The notes beneath the pieces were generated by a model. That model searched no databases. It was not told where the DNA came from and saw only the letters and a list, made by a program, of their open reading frames with translations. From Ciona savignyi (Eukaryota > Chordata > Ascidiacea > Phlebobranchia > Cionidae): a stretch of 64,000 nt of DNA. The stretch lies in contig CH003428.1 in the NCBI GenBank assembly GCA_000149265.1, positions 47,723 to 111,722 of the forward strand, written 5' to 3'. The translations under genes were made by a program, and so were the position numbers. The stretch's first letter is position 1. Every line of letters begins with the position of its first letter. Below are positions 1 through 12,700 of the stretch, piece after piece.

Positions 1-1200
1 CTGCACAACCTCACCCAGTATTGGTACACAACCTCACCCAGTATTGCTGCACAGCCTCACCCAATAGTGCTACACAACCTCACCCAGTATTGCTGTACAA
101 CATCACCCAGTATTGCCGTACAACGTCACCCAGTATGGCTACACAACCTCACACGGTATTGCCGCACAACCTGACCCAGTATTGCTGTACAGCCTCACCC
201 AGTATTGCCATACAAGCTTACCCAGTATTGTCATACAACCTCACACAGTATTGCCGCACAACCTCACACCTCACCCAGTATTGCCGCAAAACCTCACCCA
301 GTATTGCCGCAAAACCTCACCCAGTATTGCTGCACAACCTCACCCAGTATTGCCGCACAACCTCACCCAGTATTGCCGTACAACCTCACCTAGTATTGCC
401 TAACAAGCTTACCCAGTATTGCCGTACAACCTCACCCAGTATTGCAGTACAACATCGCCCAGTATTGCTGTACAACCTCACCCAGTATTGCCGTACAACC
501 TCACGCCCAGTGTTGCCACACAACCATACCCAGTATTGCCGTACAACCTCACCCAGTATTGCCGTACAACCTCACCCAGTATTGCTGTACAACCAAACCC
601 AGTATCGACACACAACCTCATCCGGTATTGACATGCAACCTCACCCAGTATTGCCATACAAACTCACCCAGTATTGCCGCACAACTTTACCCACTATTGC
701 CGTATGGTGCAACATCACCCAGTATTGCCATGCAACCTTACCCAGTATTACCGTACAACCTCAGCCAGTATTGCCGTATACCATCACCAAGTATTGCCGT
801 ACAACATCACCCAGTATTGCCGTGCAACATCACCCAGTATTGCCGTGCAACATCACCCGGTATTGCCGTGCAACCTCAACCAGTATTGCCATAAAACATC
901 ACCCAGTATTGCCGCACAACTTACTCACTATTGGCACACAATCTTTCCCAGTATTGCCGGAAACATCAGACAGATTAGGATACAACCTCACTTAGTATTG
1001 CCACATAACATTACCTAGTGTTGCCGTACAACCTTACCCAGTATTGAGACACCTTACCCAGTATTGCCCTACAACCTTACCCATAATTGCCGTACAACAC
1101 TCAGTTTACTGTCTACACAAAACTAGCCTAGTGATGCTATAATGTCAGCACACAATCTTACCTAGTAGCAGCAAACGACTTCCACGATGTTGTCACAGAC
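1..1200. repeat. 23-bp minisatellite array, degenerating rightwards
   Basis: A tandem array whose unit is 23 bp, built around CACCCAGTATTGCC followed by GTACAACCT. Copies are near-identical from the left edge to about position 900 and become ragged towards 1200, so the array extends beyond the window. The unit has no stop codon in any + strand frame. Because 23 is not a multiple of 3, each frame cycles through all three phases and reads as a 23-residue peptide repeat. I read this as non-coding satellite DNA. Confidence 0.95.
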
Positions 1201-2150
1201 ATCTTCGGCCACAGTATTAGCCGGCAACCTTAACCGGTCGCTTAACATTTTACTAATACCTGTAGTTTTGGTAGTTTAATATGTATCACACTAAAATAAC
1301 GGTAACTGCCCAATTAAACATGCTAAAATGGAATTCTAACTAATCCTCCGAAGCTTTTCAGGCTACACCAACGTACGCTACCACACACCGTTTAATCTGA
1401 AAATAAGTCATGCGTAACCATTGCGATGATTTTACAAAATATGGCGATCAACCATATTATGCTTAATCGCCGTACCATGTGGTATGAAAATACGACCATG
1501 GCTGCATACTATGCGCTAATCATACCAAACCATGTCCCATACTATGGGCTAATCCGTAACGAATCGGGTGGGCCTACATAGCCTAACGCATTTCATGATA
1601 AAAACGTACGTGCATTTTGTGATAAAAAAACAGAAATACTTGATTATCAGTATTATAACCTGTACAAATGCCAATGTATGAAAATTTGTCGCCGTGTGCA
1701 ATAAACACTAGTAAAAAGAGAAAAATAAAAATCGTGATTGAACTTTTAGTCGAGGGAAATTCAATGGGTCGCAGGACACGATCAATAGTGAGCGAATTAT
1801 AGGATTTTATAATTCGAAACACGTTAAGCCCTGGTCCCCACAGGACTAGAACACCAGTCAGTCCAAATATAGATGTTGTTTATCAGTCGAGATTCTTTTG
1901 AAAATATGCACCATGACTATTAGGGGATTTCCCTATAATGACCTGTCTCAATTACCGTAATGAAGAAATGTCTAAGTCGGAAATTGAGTCCCATGTTTTG
2001 ACAGGGTGCTGTGCGTCTATACGTTTGCGAAGTAAGACAGTTTTAAGTACAATTGATCAAGTATAGTTCAGTAGCAATCCAGTGATCAGGTTTGGTTTTC
2101 CTCAACGAGTTGAATGTCAAATTTTATTGTTTTCAGGTGTTTTCGTGAAA
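1201..2150. other. Upstream region of the arylsulfatase gene
   Basis: No gene recognised. Open frames here are short and show no family resemblance. A splice-acceptor-like tract (ATTGTTTTCAG) ends at about 2136, 15 bases before the arylsulfatase ATG. It could be the acceptor of a 5' UTR intron or, as is common in Ciona, of spliced-leader trans-splicing. Confidence 0.5.
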
Positions 2151-5100
2151 ATGTTCTGTTTGTGGTCGGAAAAATACCATTTGACATGTTTATTTATACT
2201 GGGCATGTGTGTCGTTGTGGGCTATGGAGGTAAATATAAGAAGCAACGTAAACAGAGACCACACATCGTGTTTGTGTTGGCAGACGATTTTGGTTATAAT
2301 GACATAGGATACCACGCTAGGGAACATTGTTCCCAAATGTACACACCGTTCTTGGACAGTTTAGCAGGTTTGTTAAGACTTATACCAGTCATACAATATA
2401 ATTAAGGTTAAAACATACATAGAAAAGCAATATTAATTTTTAAAATATACAATATTGGAAACTAACTGAAATGTAATGATTGGTATGTAATCTATTATAT
2501 TACTAGTGGATATAGTAAATTATTTAGAATTATCTGACTAGTCAATTATAATTTACTAAATATTTTAACTTTTTTTGAATTATCTTTAATTAAATTTATT
2601 TACATTGTTTTGCAGCCAAAGGTGTGAAACTCGAAAATTATTATGTTCAACCTATTTGCTCACCAACACGAGGGCAACTACTAACAGGACGATATCAGGT
2701 ATTTTAAATCTCTTGGAGAGAAGATATCTTGGCATATATTAGTCTGGTTAACTCTTGTGGTAGTTCGTCAGACTGTCAATCAAATGTGTCTGCATCAACT
2801 CAGGGGATGAATGGGTATAACAAAACAATAGTCCTGTCGTGTGTTAAAATGGTAAATTTTTTTTAACACAATACGATAATTCTGGTAAACAAACGGTGAA
2901 CATGCGGTAATCTTATTAACATGTTATAACGCTCTTAGTTGTCCCACCCATGGGGATAAACATTAGTATCCTATTATACGGCACTCTAACTCATGTTATC
3001 CTTTGGGAGAAAGAAATTGGTTACAAAACGGGTATTTACCGTAGTATTGTATAACCACAGTAAAGTTTTAAGACAAAATTGTTTTCATGTTTTATTTTGC
3101 ACAAGTTGTCGTCGTTTAAAAGAATACTTATATATATATACATCAACAATATACTGATATATATATTGATTAATGTAAACATTATAGATCCATACTGGAC
3201 TGGCCCATGGCATCATTAAAGCTGCACAGCCATATGGATTGCCGTTGGACAACATCTTGCTGTCTCAGCAGCTAAGAAAATGCGGATATAAAACCAACAT
3301 GGTTGGAAAATGGCACTTGGGATTTTTCAGAGAAGAGTACTTGCCTTGGAACAGAGGGTTCCAAAACTTTTTTGGTGAGATTCTCAATTTCAACAATTTG
3401 ATGTATGATACCACCAGATACATGTTCTGTCAGCTAAAAGTAGTGCGATCAAAAGTACCTCGTTGACAAGTTGCCTGAAAACTGTCGTTTAATGGGGAGA
3501 ATAACAATTGCCTTTGTTTTAAATACATTCTTCCGTATTAAAATGGCCCTTGCGTTTTATTTAAAAACTTTGCTTTAACATTTATTTAAGCTTAAAACAT
3601 TGGTGTAATTTTTAATTATTTTTACAGGTTTCTTAAATGGTGGGGTGAACCATTACACACGCTATCACTGTGAGCCTAAGAAGACTCGGCGTTTCTGTGG
3701 TTATGATATGATTGATTCACGCCATGGCCCAATCAATTCAACATATGGAGAGTATTCTACTAACCTATTTGTGAGAAAAGCTAAAGAAATGATTGATAGA
3801 CACAACAAGGCAAAAGTAGGTTGCATTAAGTTTGTATAGTTGATGTTGGTGCTTTGTTGAATTGTTGTTTTGCCTGGAGTGAACAAAATGTATACAATTT
3901 ATTACTTTTAGGTTGGACTGTGATTTCTATATTTGATACTCATGATTTTGTGACTGTTGGGCTGTGCGTGGTGATTTATCTGTGTAGGTTGTAGGCCTAA
4001 CAAATATTTATACCCAAAATCGATAAGAAGCGATATTATATTTCGTAAGAAAATTTCACAATGAGTCTGTTTTCTGCAGCAGATTTAGTGTGAAGGATAT
4101 GACAGAGATATTACTTTAAGTGTCTTGCCCAAGGACACTCAACAAGCAATTGGGTGATTTCGATCACAAAGCCTTCTAGGGATTTAGGTAATGTTGTGCT
4201 TGGGCGCATATGGCTGGCACTGGCTTAACCTAGCAATAAGACTCCGAAATGACTCCAACAATCCAAACTCCTTCATAAAAGGTTAATTTTATTCTTGACT
4301 ATACGCGAGCAGGGCAAGAGAACATACAAAGTTGGTGAATAAATCGTCTGTATAAACAATGCCTAAGTTACTATTTTAGCTTTAAACGTTATTGTTAATT
4401 TTTATGTTAATTGATCCTTCACCAAAACTAGGACATAATGCATAATATTGTGTAAAAGGGGAAGTTATTTGAACTTGAAGTGTCGGATGTGAGCTATATC
4501 GTGAGGAAATAATAATAATGACGTCATATTGTATACAATACTAGACACATTGACCATTCACGAACTCACTACAGCATTTGGCTGATGGTCCAACATTATG
4601 CACAATGACCTTTGGCTGAATATTATGCTTTAACTGTGATTTGTGTATTGAACTCTGTTTTGTTTCAGCCCATGTTTCTGTATTTGTCACTTCAAGCAGT
4701 ACATGGTCCTCTTCAAGTTCCTAATCAATACCTAAAGAGATTCAAACATATTAAAGATCGGAACAGGTTGGCATATTTAATGTAAAGTTTTTTAGTTTTT
4801 ATGAACTCCTGTCTGTGCTGTATGGAGACTTAGAAAACAGTTGAGTTGTGATCATCTTATAACACTGTAGTGTTAATTACTCCTCCACAAAACAATCATA
4901 ATGGAAATACAGGAAGATATACGCTGGCATGGTATATGCAATGGACCGGGGCATCAGGCAACTTGTCAAGCATCTAAAGCGTGTAAGAATGTGGAAAGAC
5001 ACCATCTTCATATTTCAACAGGGTGTTGTGTTTGCTACCGGATAGTACTGGGCATTCTAGTTTAAGTTTTAATGTGGTGGGTTCACCATGATTAGTGTAA

Positions 5101-7499
5101 ACTATTTCACATTGCTTGAAGCTATACCCATTATGGGCACATATCACATTTATTCACCATAGTTTTTCACAATGAACAATTTGATATATATAGCATGGAG
5201 GTTATCAGTGCTGATGCATTCCCGCTGAGTATGATAATTGGTATATTTTTTATAATTATGCTTATTACATGAGTATTTAGTATGTTGTTAGCCGCTAACT
5301 TAATGGCAGCCATTGCTTCAGGGCAACAATATAAAGTCGAGTTACTAATAACTACATTACCACACTGACCACTTATTAACAACAGCTATACTCCACCACC
5401 TCTTTTATTAACATAGGTGGCAATGAGTACGATCTAGCGGCCACTAGCCTCGGAATACAAAATGAGCTAATGTCTCATATTACTTATATTGTGCTGATAC
5501 AGCTAAAAGGTTCTGGAATCGAAACTGACTGTTAACTGGTCAGTTTTGAGCAAAACGTGGCGGCTGTTGCCTAATCCTACAATAAAGGATTTTTAGGATG
5601 AACAAAACTAAAGTGATATCTCAAATAAATAAAAGACATTTCAATAGTTTTGGTGTAGGTATGAGGTATATACTGATTAAGATGACTAAGTCGCCACTCT
5701 TACATGGATAAACATAAGTGTACAAACTTACTGTAATTTTTATCTTTTACATTGAAACAAAGAAGTAAAGGGATCAGTAAGAAATCAAATACCCACATGA
5801 CTGATGTGGAAGGTGATTAACATTGGTGTTTCGTAACAGACAACGGAGGGCAGACGACAAGAGGTGGAAATAACTGGCCGCTTCGGGGTAAGAAAGGGAC
5901 ATTATGGGAAGGTGGGATTCGGGCTGTGGGGTTTGTCCATGGGAAACCGCTGCAACTAAATGGGCCGATGGTGAACCACGAGTTGCTGCACGTCTCGGAT
6001 TGGTATCCGACCATCATGTCTGCCACACAATGTCCGCTGATGGTTGGGACGCAAAATGTGGACGGATATGACCAGTGGGATACGATTAGGTGAGTTAATT
6101 GTATTTTGAACAGGATGTTACAGAAATAATAGACAATTTATACCGTAAAGTGCAGAAGGCTGACTTTATCAATAGATAATCGTGGAGAACTTTATTTCGA
6201 ATTAATAACTGATAACTTCCATAATCAGGAAAAACAAGATATCAAAAAGAACAGAAATTCTGCACAACATAGACCCTCTGCACAAGAAACTAACTATCGA
6301 GAGTGAATACCGTGAAGGATTCGATGTGTCAGTTCGTGCTGCTATTCGATCTGGTGGCTGGAAGTTGTTGACCGGATATACAGGTTGGTCGGGCAGTAAC
6401 TGTGGCTTAATTTAAGGGTTAATTATAAACACTTTTCTACATTGCCGTATGCTGTGTTGCACACAGTTTCTAATATTGCTGGAAGTATTTTATTGCCAGA
6501 AAAACTAGTTTTTTGGAAGTTTTTAAGACAAATCAACATTTTCTGCTTTGTAATTAATTGATGTCATGAAATGAAACACACAACATGTGTAAAAAAGATG
6601 TCATGAAATGAAACACCACAACATGTGTATTTAATTATTTGCTGCTTTGTCGCAATGATAAAAAATTATAGATATCAATCATTATTACAGAGAAACAGTA
6701 TAAAATTGCAGTAAATCATACAATAGCACAAGACACCATCATTAAACTGCTACGAACATGATTTCCAGGGATGAACGCTTGGGTCGTACCGCCTGAATGC
6801 AAAGTAGCCAACATAACCGATGGGCAGGTGATGGATGATTTTTATACTTACCCAAACTCTACGACGAACATACGCTTGTTTAAAATCTCAGAAGACCCTT
6901 ATGAAAGAAGAGAACTATCTCAACAATATCCAGAGGTGGTGTTATGGTTATTAAACATGAAATTTTGTTCTTTATCGGTCATATTAGAGACTGTAGGAAG
7001 TAATTCTATTCCAACATGTACTTCATTAGAACAGTTATACCTTAAATTTGTCTGGTTAAATAACGTGTCTGACTAACAGTCGAAAGTTCGTGGGTTTTGT
7101 TTCTTGGGCAAGGCACATAGAAGACATCACCTGAACAAAGTGGAATAATGGGAATAAAACTTCTCCAATAATGTACAACACACTGTAATAGCCCCGGTCA
7201 CCTGGCTGTTTGCATAAAGTAATCTTTTCTTATGTCAGGTGGTTAATTTGTTGCTAGCTCGATTGAAAGAATACAACACATCTTCATTGCCGGTAAGTTA
7301 CCCACGAAATGATAAAAAGGCTGATCCCCAATTGCATGGGGGGTTCTGGTTGCCCTGGAGGGGAGTCGGTAAGAAATACAAGAAAAAGCTTCAAAGGAAA
7401 GCGCACCGGCACCGGAATGTAAACAAGCTGAACTATCATCATTCAACAAGAATGAGATTTAAAAAACTACAGAAACTGAACCAGATTTGGTTACAGTAA
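2151..7499 (+). CDS. Arylsulfatase B/I/J-type sulfatase, 10 exons, complete
   Basis: Exons 2151-2367, 2616-2698, 3188-3374, 3628-3815, 4669-4766, 4913-5022, 5840-6089, 6229-6383, 6769-6935 and 7239-7499 join in phase to a 571-residue protein. The hydrophobic stretch at residues 10-23 should act as a signal peptide. The sulfatase core starts with [18 protein letters not shown], carrying the metal-binding Asp pair. The signature [11 protein letters not shown] places the cysteine converted to formylglycine at about residue 87. [16 protein letters not shown] and the HISDW-like HVSDWYPT follow, as in human ARSB, ARSI and ARSJ. The enzyme should hydrolyse sulfate esters, probably on glycosaminoglycans, in lysosome or outside the cell. 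The last ~60 residues are a Lys/Arg/His-rich tail, more like ARSI/ARSJ than ARSB. Where relatives read FIFSTDNGGQT this protein reads FIFQQDNGGQT; the Asp-Asn pair is kept. The exact paralogue is uncertain. Confidence 0.95.
2932..2980 (+). repeat. SINE tail fragment in an arylsulfatase intron
   Basis: A short match to the 3' end of the SINE family at 38455-38738: CCCATGGGGATAAACAT followed by AGTATCCTAT. Only the tail is recognisable. Diverged SINE-like sequence may extend left to about 2740. Confidence 0.45.
7083..7210 (+). repeat. Partial, diverged SINE copy
   Basis: It carries GGGCAAGGCAC, then AATAATGGGA, then CAACACACTGTAATAGCCCC, in the same order as in the fuller SINE copies at 17410-17685 and 38455-38738. 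It lies in the last intron of the arylsulfatase gene. The head and tail are missing or too diverged to see. Confidence 0.6.
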
Positions 7500-9726
7500 G
7501 ATACGCAGCCCAAGTATTCTGCTCACATTTAGTGTTTAGTACAGCGCTTTTAGATCTTTCAGTATTAGCTTCCAATTTACCTACTTTCTTCTTATTTAAC
7601 ATCTGTTTTTGCGCAAATCAGCATAGCATTCTATCTTTGGTCTATAGGTTCACCTATATATATAGTGCATCATGTTTTAACTTATTACGTATGTCTCAAA
7701 AATATCTTTTAAAATAAAATTTATTTTTGTGTAAATTACCGGTACTAAAACATTATATTTAATTTTTTTTAGTTTGGTTCAAAATATGCAGCGCAAATTT
7801 TACTTGGACATGTTACTTCACTTGTTATAACAAATAAATTAATAACACTGTATGTTTCCATTGTGTTTCAAAATACATCACAAGATGTTCAACTGCTGCT
7901 ACATTAAGCCAATTAATTGAATAAATCTTGTAATAGTATTCAATCAGCTTTGTGATGTGACAATACCCTGGATCGAAAAGTTTAAGATTCAATACCCACC
8001 ACCTCCAACCCATTCATTACATTCTTTGCACCTGGAGACCTGCTTAGTTACCAGTACAGCTTAGCGGTATTAGTTTGTGCAAAAAGCATGATGTGCTTTA
8101 TATATGTGCAAGTATGCCTTTCATAGACATTTAATATGTAATCCTAAATCAATGGTCATCTGTGAATAAAAGACAAGTGCGATGGAGCAAAACGCTTCTT
8201 AAGGCAAACATTCCACTATGTGTCTGAGTGCTCCACTAATAATGTAGTGCGTGCAATATAAACAATCAGGATACATTAAAATGCTGCCAGTCTAAAGTTA
8301 TTAAACAGAAATTGAGATTTTTACTTTACAGCATGAAGCATGCATCCCCTGCAGTTGTACTAGAGCATTCACTTCTCACCTTAGTTTGACCCAAAAACAT
8401 TCTGCTATATAAAATATGTTTACAAAACACAGAAGTTCATGCCACAGGTTAATTTCCCTCATGCCAAAGGTTAATTTCCCTCCTTAAAGAGTTGTGATTT
8501 ACAGCACTAAACCTGCAACATTTCCACCACTACAATGGTACCATATGCTTAATATACGGCTGACAATGCAAACAAACAATTTTCTTATCATTTATTTAAT
8601 CTGAGTATATCATTTCGATCCTCAACAAACGATTTAATTTCGGATTTTTTTTATTGCTGTAAACTTTCCAAGGGTAAAATGATGGCTGAAAAATGGGTTT
8701 GTTTTTTAATTGTGTCTAAAAAGGATTCAAAAATAGAAGCAGCTAGCCATTAAAGTAGAATCCAGCTTTATATCAATTTGCAACTTTTTGGAGAACTTTG
8801 TGAATATCAAACTTTTGCAGCTTCCTGAAATACAGATAATGTTATTACAACATCTGTCATTTAAATTCATTTTATAAAGATATTAAAGTAAAATTTACTG
8901 CGTGGCTTTACAGTGCAAATTAAGTCAAGTAAATCAAGGCAGAACAGCTAAATAGGTAGTTACATAGCATCATGTATCTCAATGCCAGCTTGTTCAACTT
9001 TCAGCCGAAAGGTAATGAAATAGAAACCAGTTGATAGCTAGTTAGCTTTATTTCTAGACAACTTTATGGACAATAGAGTAATGTCTTTATCCAACATAAT
9101 TTTCCCGGTAATCAAACTGTATACATAAGTTATTCTGATAATTAAGCCTACACATGATATGACTTCACTGTATTTCCCACCCCAGGGTTAAGATCTAATC
9201 ACCTTTAAATTTTTCATTCTTCCTTCCAACACAAAAAGCAATTGTTTGCACGAGACGATATAACTATCAAGGGCATTGTTGGTTATCCTTTTGTATATGC
9301 CATCATTCACAGTGTTTGTTGAATTAGCAATATTTTCCGCTTTCTCATGCTCTGGTTTTTCATGCTAGATAAGGTGGAGAATTGATAATCACAATTTTAA
9401 TTAAATTAAATAAATTATATTTTAGTCAGTCACTAAAAAGTAAGAGGTTTTTGCTTCAAAGGACTTATTCATCATGTCTGTTTTTGAATATACATGTAGA
9501 AATAACAAAAACTCCGACATCCAACTGTTGTAACAAGATATTCTAACACTTGACCCGTTTAATAATTCAGCTACGAACATTTTACAAAACCATATTTTCC
9601 GACAAAAACAACTCCTTGATTTTACCATAGGTTCAAAAATGCATAATCTTTGTAACTCTGGTGTTGGTATGGTTATGTTATTATGGTTGTTTTGAAAGGA
9701 AGTAGTTTGCAGTCTTTACTATACGC
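7500..9726. other. Tail-to-tail intergenic region
   Basis: The region lies between the 3' end of the arylsulfatase gene and the 3' end of NAA25. An AATAAA at about 7713-7718 is a candidate poly(A) signal for the sulfatase. A short direct repeat occurs near 8440-8485 (GGTTAATTTCCCTC twice). Several open frames of 60-75 codons show no similarity I recognise, and I see no further gene. Confidence 0.6.
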
Positions 9727-12700
9727 CTACAACCCCAAAAACATGGTGCGGACTAACATACATGGCGCAACTACCTCGGTCTGACTATCTGAACCTTGTT
9801 CCGTCCCATTATCCAACTTCAACTTGCCCACGTCCAACATAGAGGTCTCCACGTCGGTTTTAATCCGACTCACCCCACTGACCAACTGACCACCAATGTC
9901 GGAGAAACTCGCCACAGAAGCATGGTAGTCTGCAACCCAGGTGGGCTGGGAAAATAAAATTCGATTTCAATTATCTTCAGCTTGTTTAATCAGTGTGCAT
10001 GAATCTGAATAGTTTAATTATAAACAATATGCTTAAAACAATGCGCATATATAAAACTCACATACTTGTGTTTTCATCAGATCACTACCAATTTTTGAAA
10101 TATTTTAATATCATAAAATTTCTTTACACTTCAGAAAAATAATAAAAGGTATTATTGTATTGAAATATTTGGGCACAGTTACGGTGGTAAAGCCTAAATG
10201 TTACTACACTATACAATAGTAATCTAAATTTTATTAAAAAAATTAATTCAATCTAAAACTAATAAATATGCAGTTTACATAAGTTTTAGCTACATTTCTG
10301 TATCAAATTACTGGGGCAATTTGTCCCTATAAGCATTCTGCCTAAATTAGTTCACAACAGATTAGACTGTAAACACACGAGGGGGTTACCAGGGACAGAG
10401 TGGTGGCTTGTTTTCCCTTCTTCCTCCTTTTCTTCCGCTGAGCATTCATCTTCACTTCACTCACCACAGATTTCAACCGACACACCAGCAACACACATAT
10501 GCTGAACATCTCCGTACACAGCACCAATCTGAGGTGAGTTGTTCATATATTGTTTGGGATTTTTTTAGCATGTGAGGCCTCTTCACATTTTTAACAGATG
10601 TTATCGAGAAACCACATAAGAACCAAGATAAGATTTTTAAATGATTTAAGGTTTTTACATTCTATGAAAAAGGTGTCAAATGGAATATCCAAACTAAGTC
10701 TGATTGCTGGTAATTTTTCATAAATAAGTTGTGTCTTTCAAACGGTTTTTACACCATTGGATGTTTATATGCCTTTGGTTGCCAAGAAAAGTAATTAGTA
10801 TGTGAGAATTTTTTTACCTTTCAATAACAGAAGTGTTGATATTTAAAATTGTTTCCGGAATTGGCAAGTTTAAACCGACATCAGTGGATTGATCATTGTG
10901 CAGAGCTTCAATATCTGAGTGACTAGTATTCGAATATATTTCTTCTTTGCAGGTAGACAGGTAATCTGAAAAGAAAAGAAATGTTTAGATCACTGCATAA
11001 CGCAAATACATATTGGTTCGACATTAAATATACAAGCACATGGAAAATACAATGAAATTTCACAATGAGCAGTCCCTTCGTTGTCTTTTATGCTAAGATT
11101 GCGAATAAAACAGCCAGAGACAAATATGTTAAGATTGCGAATAAGACAGCCAGCGAGTTTCAGCAACTGCCTAAACCATATTTAGTGAAAGGTTTTTTTT
11201 AAAGGTAAATTACCTTATAGCAGGGGGGATACAAGAAGGGACTACTCTTGTGCCCCTCCCTTATATAGTGTAATTAGCAGTACTAATACACTGGTTATCT
11301 TGTTCACAATTCAAATATTTTTATATAATTCAGGTATGTCAAACCAAGCAAAAAACACCAAGCCAGAACAACTTGTTTAATCTTGACTTTTTGTGTGACA
11401 ATGCTGAATAATAATGTGATCTGACGATTGCTCATGTGTTTTTAAAAAGGATGGGAGATAGGAGGACGATTGCCCCTTGGTTTTCTCTGGGTTATTCACT
11501 GGGTTAAACATGAATATTCAATCTTCCTCCTATCCTATTTCAATAGTTCCGGTAACCCGGTGGTTGGCACGAGTGACCTGACGATTTTTTTCCAATGCTT
11601 GTGGTATAAACATAAATATCCTTCCTTCTTATACTTTTTATAATTTTCATCTGCATAATATAAAATAAACCAAAATCTACCCACCTTGCAGGAGTTTAAC
11701 AGTTGTTGTCAAAGTTCCTAAAATAGACGAAGAGTTTTCAGATTCTGGGTTGCTTTTAAGGCTTAGGAAATCGCCACTGAACCTGAGAACAAAAAAGAAA
11801 AAATTGATACAACATTATTGTATTACTTTCGGTACTTTATCACTTTTTTCTTCCATGTTTTTATAAAAGTTTCCACTTCCGTAGCATGCCTTTACACTCA
11901 ACAGTTCTACCTACAAAACAAGATAAGCAAAAATAAAGTCTTACTTGAACAGCAGAATCATTATTGTTGGGTACTGAGCTTCAAGTGCCAACTTCATACG
12001 TGTTCCACAAGGACCATGTATGGGGTTGGCGTCTTCCTTGGGCTGCTTGAGGGAGGAACAGAAGACCTCAAACTCAGAAACTAGAGGAGCCAGTTGGTCG
12101 GGTGGTCCTGTAAATACACTTAAGATTAAATAAGCTTGGAACAAAAAAAAACAGATACAAAGTGTTTATATAGTCAAAGAAACATTTTTTTATCCAACAG
12201 GCCTTAATTCCTGTCAACCCTGATGTTAAGCGAGGTGTGGCTTAATTACCATGCTAGATATGTCTATACAGGGGAAGTCTGTAATAAATTATGCACAATT
12301 CATGCTGGTATGCTTGTATTTCATGTCCATTTTAATCGTGGAAGGGTGTGGAAATCGCTTCCATGCTTACTAATTGCATGGTCCGCAGGGCGTAAGCTGA
12401 GTGAGGATTATTTTCCTGGCGTAATTAACCAAAGCAATTTTTAAGTATTTTTTTTAATTCAAACTTTTAACCACCCAACAAACAAGCTTCTAACCATGCC
12501 ACAACCAGTAAGATGCCTCTCTAACTATACTTACCGTGACACGAACATCCATTGTGCACGTTTGATCTGTGGTCCTCAGTAGTCTTCCTCAGCACTGAGC
12601 AAATAGAATGAAGAAGAAGTTCTCGAAATCGTAGCCACATTTTCTCGTCCTCAAAACTTTGTTTTATCATGGCGTCAGTGATCTGTCTGTGGAAATGTGA

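Noticed and set aside
1-900. CRISPR-like regular repeats
   Set aside because: There are no unique spacers between repeats; units abut directly. This is a minisatellite in an animal genome.
21-1018. Long overlapping + strand open frames at the left edge
   Set aside because: They are produced by the 23-bp minisatellite, which lacks stops in any frame. All frames give the same cyclic peptide and there is no independent coding evidence.
9422-9628. 68-codon - strand frame past the NAA25 stop, as a possible extra terminal exon
   Set aside because: NAA25 already ends with an in-frame stop at 9727 in a well-supported exon. The frame has no similarity to the human C-terminus and no convincing acceptor.
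12223-12444. 73-codon + strand frame inside a NAA25 intron
   Set aside because: No similarity or splice support; it lies between two verified NAA25 exons on the other strand.
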